Source: Aquibacillus rhizosphaerae
GTDB lineage: Bacteria > Bacillota > Bacilli > Bacillales > Amphibacillaceae
Assembly: GCF_030282825.1 (NCBI RefSeq)
Contig: NZ_JASTZU010000041.1
Span: 62,001 to 126,000, forward strand
Reading direction: 5' to 3'
Length of the DNA: 64,000 bases
This document shows positions 62,757-64,000 of this stretch, in pieces. The stretch's first letter is position 1. Each line of letters begins with the position of its first letter. The notes under the pieces were generated by a model that was given only the letters and a program-made list of their open reading frames with translations, was not told the DNA's origin and did no database searches. A program made the position numbers and the translations under genes.

Positions 62757-64000
62757 TTGTTTTTAGAAGAGAAGTATCTATTAAATCGTTTAACTTACAA
62801 CTTCATTCATGATTATGAATGTAATATTGTTCTTATAAATAATAGAAGTTCGGAAGTATGGTTAGAAAAGAAAATAAAAGGAAAATCTCACCTAATTCGA
62901 ATTATTCAACGCAGTTTTGATTGGCAGAATCGTTTAAAGCAAGAGGTTGATTTAACGATTGAAAATGTGAAGAAATTAAAAAGATTAATAATCGGAAGAA
63001 GTGTTCATGTACATAATGTGTACATTGCTACGCATCCTCCTGTAGATGAGTGGGAATATTTAAAAAAACCAATATCTATAAAAGATAATAAATTTACTAC
63101 GATGAATGTCTATTATTTGGATGAAGACAATAGAGAATACGAGGCTAAACGCTTACATGACAACATTGGAATAGATTACAAACCGGTCGAATTTCCAAAT
63201 ACAGAAATTGAGATGGAACAATTAACACATTACTTAAAAACATTAATAGATAGTGAATATCAAAAAAATATAAAAGAGACAGAAAAACTATTTCAGAATG
63301 GAAAACCAGTAATAACTTACTTACTTCTCATTGCTAATATTCTAATGTATATTGTTTTAGATATTAATGGAGGAAGTACTAATCCTGAAGTGCTAGTAAA
63401 TTATGGAGCTAAGTACAATCCAGCAATAATTGATGGAGAATGGTGGAGAATAATTTCTTCCATGTTTCTTCATATTGGATCATTACATCTTTTCATGAAT
63501 ATGTTAGCTCTTTTTTATGTTGGGACTGCAGTTGAAAGAATGTATGGAAGTACTAGGTATAGCATTATTTATTTTCTAGCTGGTATTGTTGGAGGTCTTT
63601 CAAGCTTCGCTTTTAGTCCTCAAATTGCTGCTGGAGCATCAGGAGCTTTATTTGGATTGTTCGGTGCACTATTATTTTTTGGGATAAATTACAAAAGGGT
63701 ATTTTTTCAAACAATGGGTTGGAATGTGATTTTTGTAATTATTCTTAATATCTTGTGTGGATTATTAGTCCCTTCTATAGACAATAGTGCTCATATGGGA
63801 GGATTATTAGGAGGATTTATTGCATCTTCTATTGTATTCTTCCCGAAGAAGAAGAAGTGGTTTGTTCAACTAATTTCTTTTATTGTTTATATAGGTATTA
63901 TTTCTGGACTAATTTTATATGGACTATCAAACACTTCCGTTGAAATGGATGAAACATTACAACTTCAAAGAACTCAAGAGCTAATAGAAGCAGAAAAATT
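62757..64000 (+). CDS. gluP: Rhomboid intramembrane serine protease GluP, truncated by window end
   Basis: GluP is a rhomboid protease that cuts single-pass proteins within the membrane. The visible 414 residues start MFLEEKYLLNRLTYN and contain a cytosolic N-domain (about 180 residues). GEWWRIISSMFLHIGSLHLF, catalytic serine in GASGALFG, and the histidine in SAHMGGLLGG follow. C-terminal TPR repeats are expected beyond the window. TTG with AGAGGTGGGGG upstream gives the same start as B. subtilis YqgP (MFLLEYTYW). Confidence 0.93.
   Translation, partial: MFLEEKYLLNRLTYNFIHDYECNIVLINNRSSEVWLEKKIKGKSHLIRIIQRSFDWQNRLKQEVDLTIENVKKLKRLIIGRSVHVHNVYIATHPPVDEWEYLKKPISIKDNKFTTMNVYYLDEDNREYEAKRLHDNIGIDYKPVEFPNTEIEMEQLTHYLKTLIDSEYQKNIKETEKLFQNGKPVITYLLLIANILMYIVLDINGGSTNPEVLVNYGAKYNPAIIDGEWWRIISSMFLHIGSLHLFMNMLALFYVGTAVERMYGSTRYSIIYFLAGIVGGLSSFAFSPQIAAGASGALFGLFGALLFFGINYKRVFFQTMGWNVIFVIILNILCGLLVPSIDNSAHMGGLLGGFIASSIVFFPKKKKWFVQLISFIVYIGIISGLILYGLSNTSVEMDETLQLQRTQELIEAEK

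Overview
The window is a low-GC chromosomal segment of an endospore-forming member of the Bacillaceae. Four things point there: the gene order yqxA-lepA-hemW-hrcA-grpE-dnaK-dnaJ, the sporulation genes yqfC/yqfD, the SigA/SigW/SigH-type promoters, and protein lengths and motifs close to Bacillus subtilis. The many hairpin-type intergenic repeats resemble those I know from Oceanobacillus/Virgibacillus-like genomes. The genus is an inference, not read from the sequence. Most genes are core, and the order follows the B. subtilis yqe-yqf-yqg region with some losses and insertions.

Layout. 1-12.1 kb: tail of yqxA, lepA, hemW, then the CIRCE-controlled heat-shock operon hrcA-grpE-dnaK-dnaJ-prmA-rsmE-mtaB. 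12.2-15.4 kb: deoC, a MITE-like repeat, a Na/Pi symporter on the minus strand, rpsU-yqeY. 15.4-18.4 kb: a SigW-type envelope-stress operon (NfeD-family protease, floA, yqfB). 18.6-24.3 kb: yqfC-yqfD-phoH-pgpH-ybeY-dgkA. 24.7-31 kb: era-yqzL-recO, a glycine T-box, glyQ-glyS, yqfL. 31.5-37.7 kb: dnaG-rpoD behind a SigH-like promoter, an unknown membrane protein, a cytochrome c, trmK, yqfO. 37.9-43.7 kb: ispH, cshB, nfo, then a group IIC intron inserted just after the nfo terminator, then a MITE-like element. 43.7-50.1 kb: yqfT, a lytic transglycosylase, yqfX, ispG, yqfZ, a second NfeD gene behind a SigW-type promoter, and a Na/Pi symporter with a PhoU domain behind Pho-box arrays. 50.2-51 kb: six tRNA genes (Asn, Met, His, Ile2, Ser, Phe). 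51.2-60.3 kb: sodA, yqgE, a class B penicillin-binding protein, and pstS-pstC-pstA-pstB-phoU behind four 11-bp-phased Pho boxes. 60.4-64 kb: yqzC/yqzD, rpmG, 5-formyl-THF cyclo-ligase, a small protein, and gluP cut by the window end.

How it works together. The segment carries chaperones, ribosome assembly and translation (lepA, ybeY, era, rsmE, prmA, tRNAs, glyQS), replication and transcription initiation (dnaG-rpoD), isoprenoid synthesis (ispG, ispH), membrane stress (two NfeD genes, floA) and phosphate uptake (two Na/Pi symporters and pst-phoU). Several genes expected from synteny are absent: cdd between dgkA and era (a possible relic remains), ccpN and yqxD between glyS and dnaG, and zur-type genes between nfo and ispG. 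I found no prophage, CRISPR array, defence island or clearly new multigene system. The most unusual content is regulatory and mobile: the intron at the nfo terminator, the MITE-like family with matching inverted ends, the long-hairpin repeat family, the second SigW-type NfeD unit, and the back-to-back Pho boxes.
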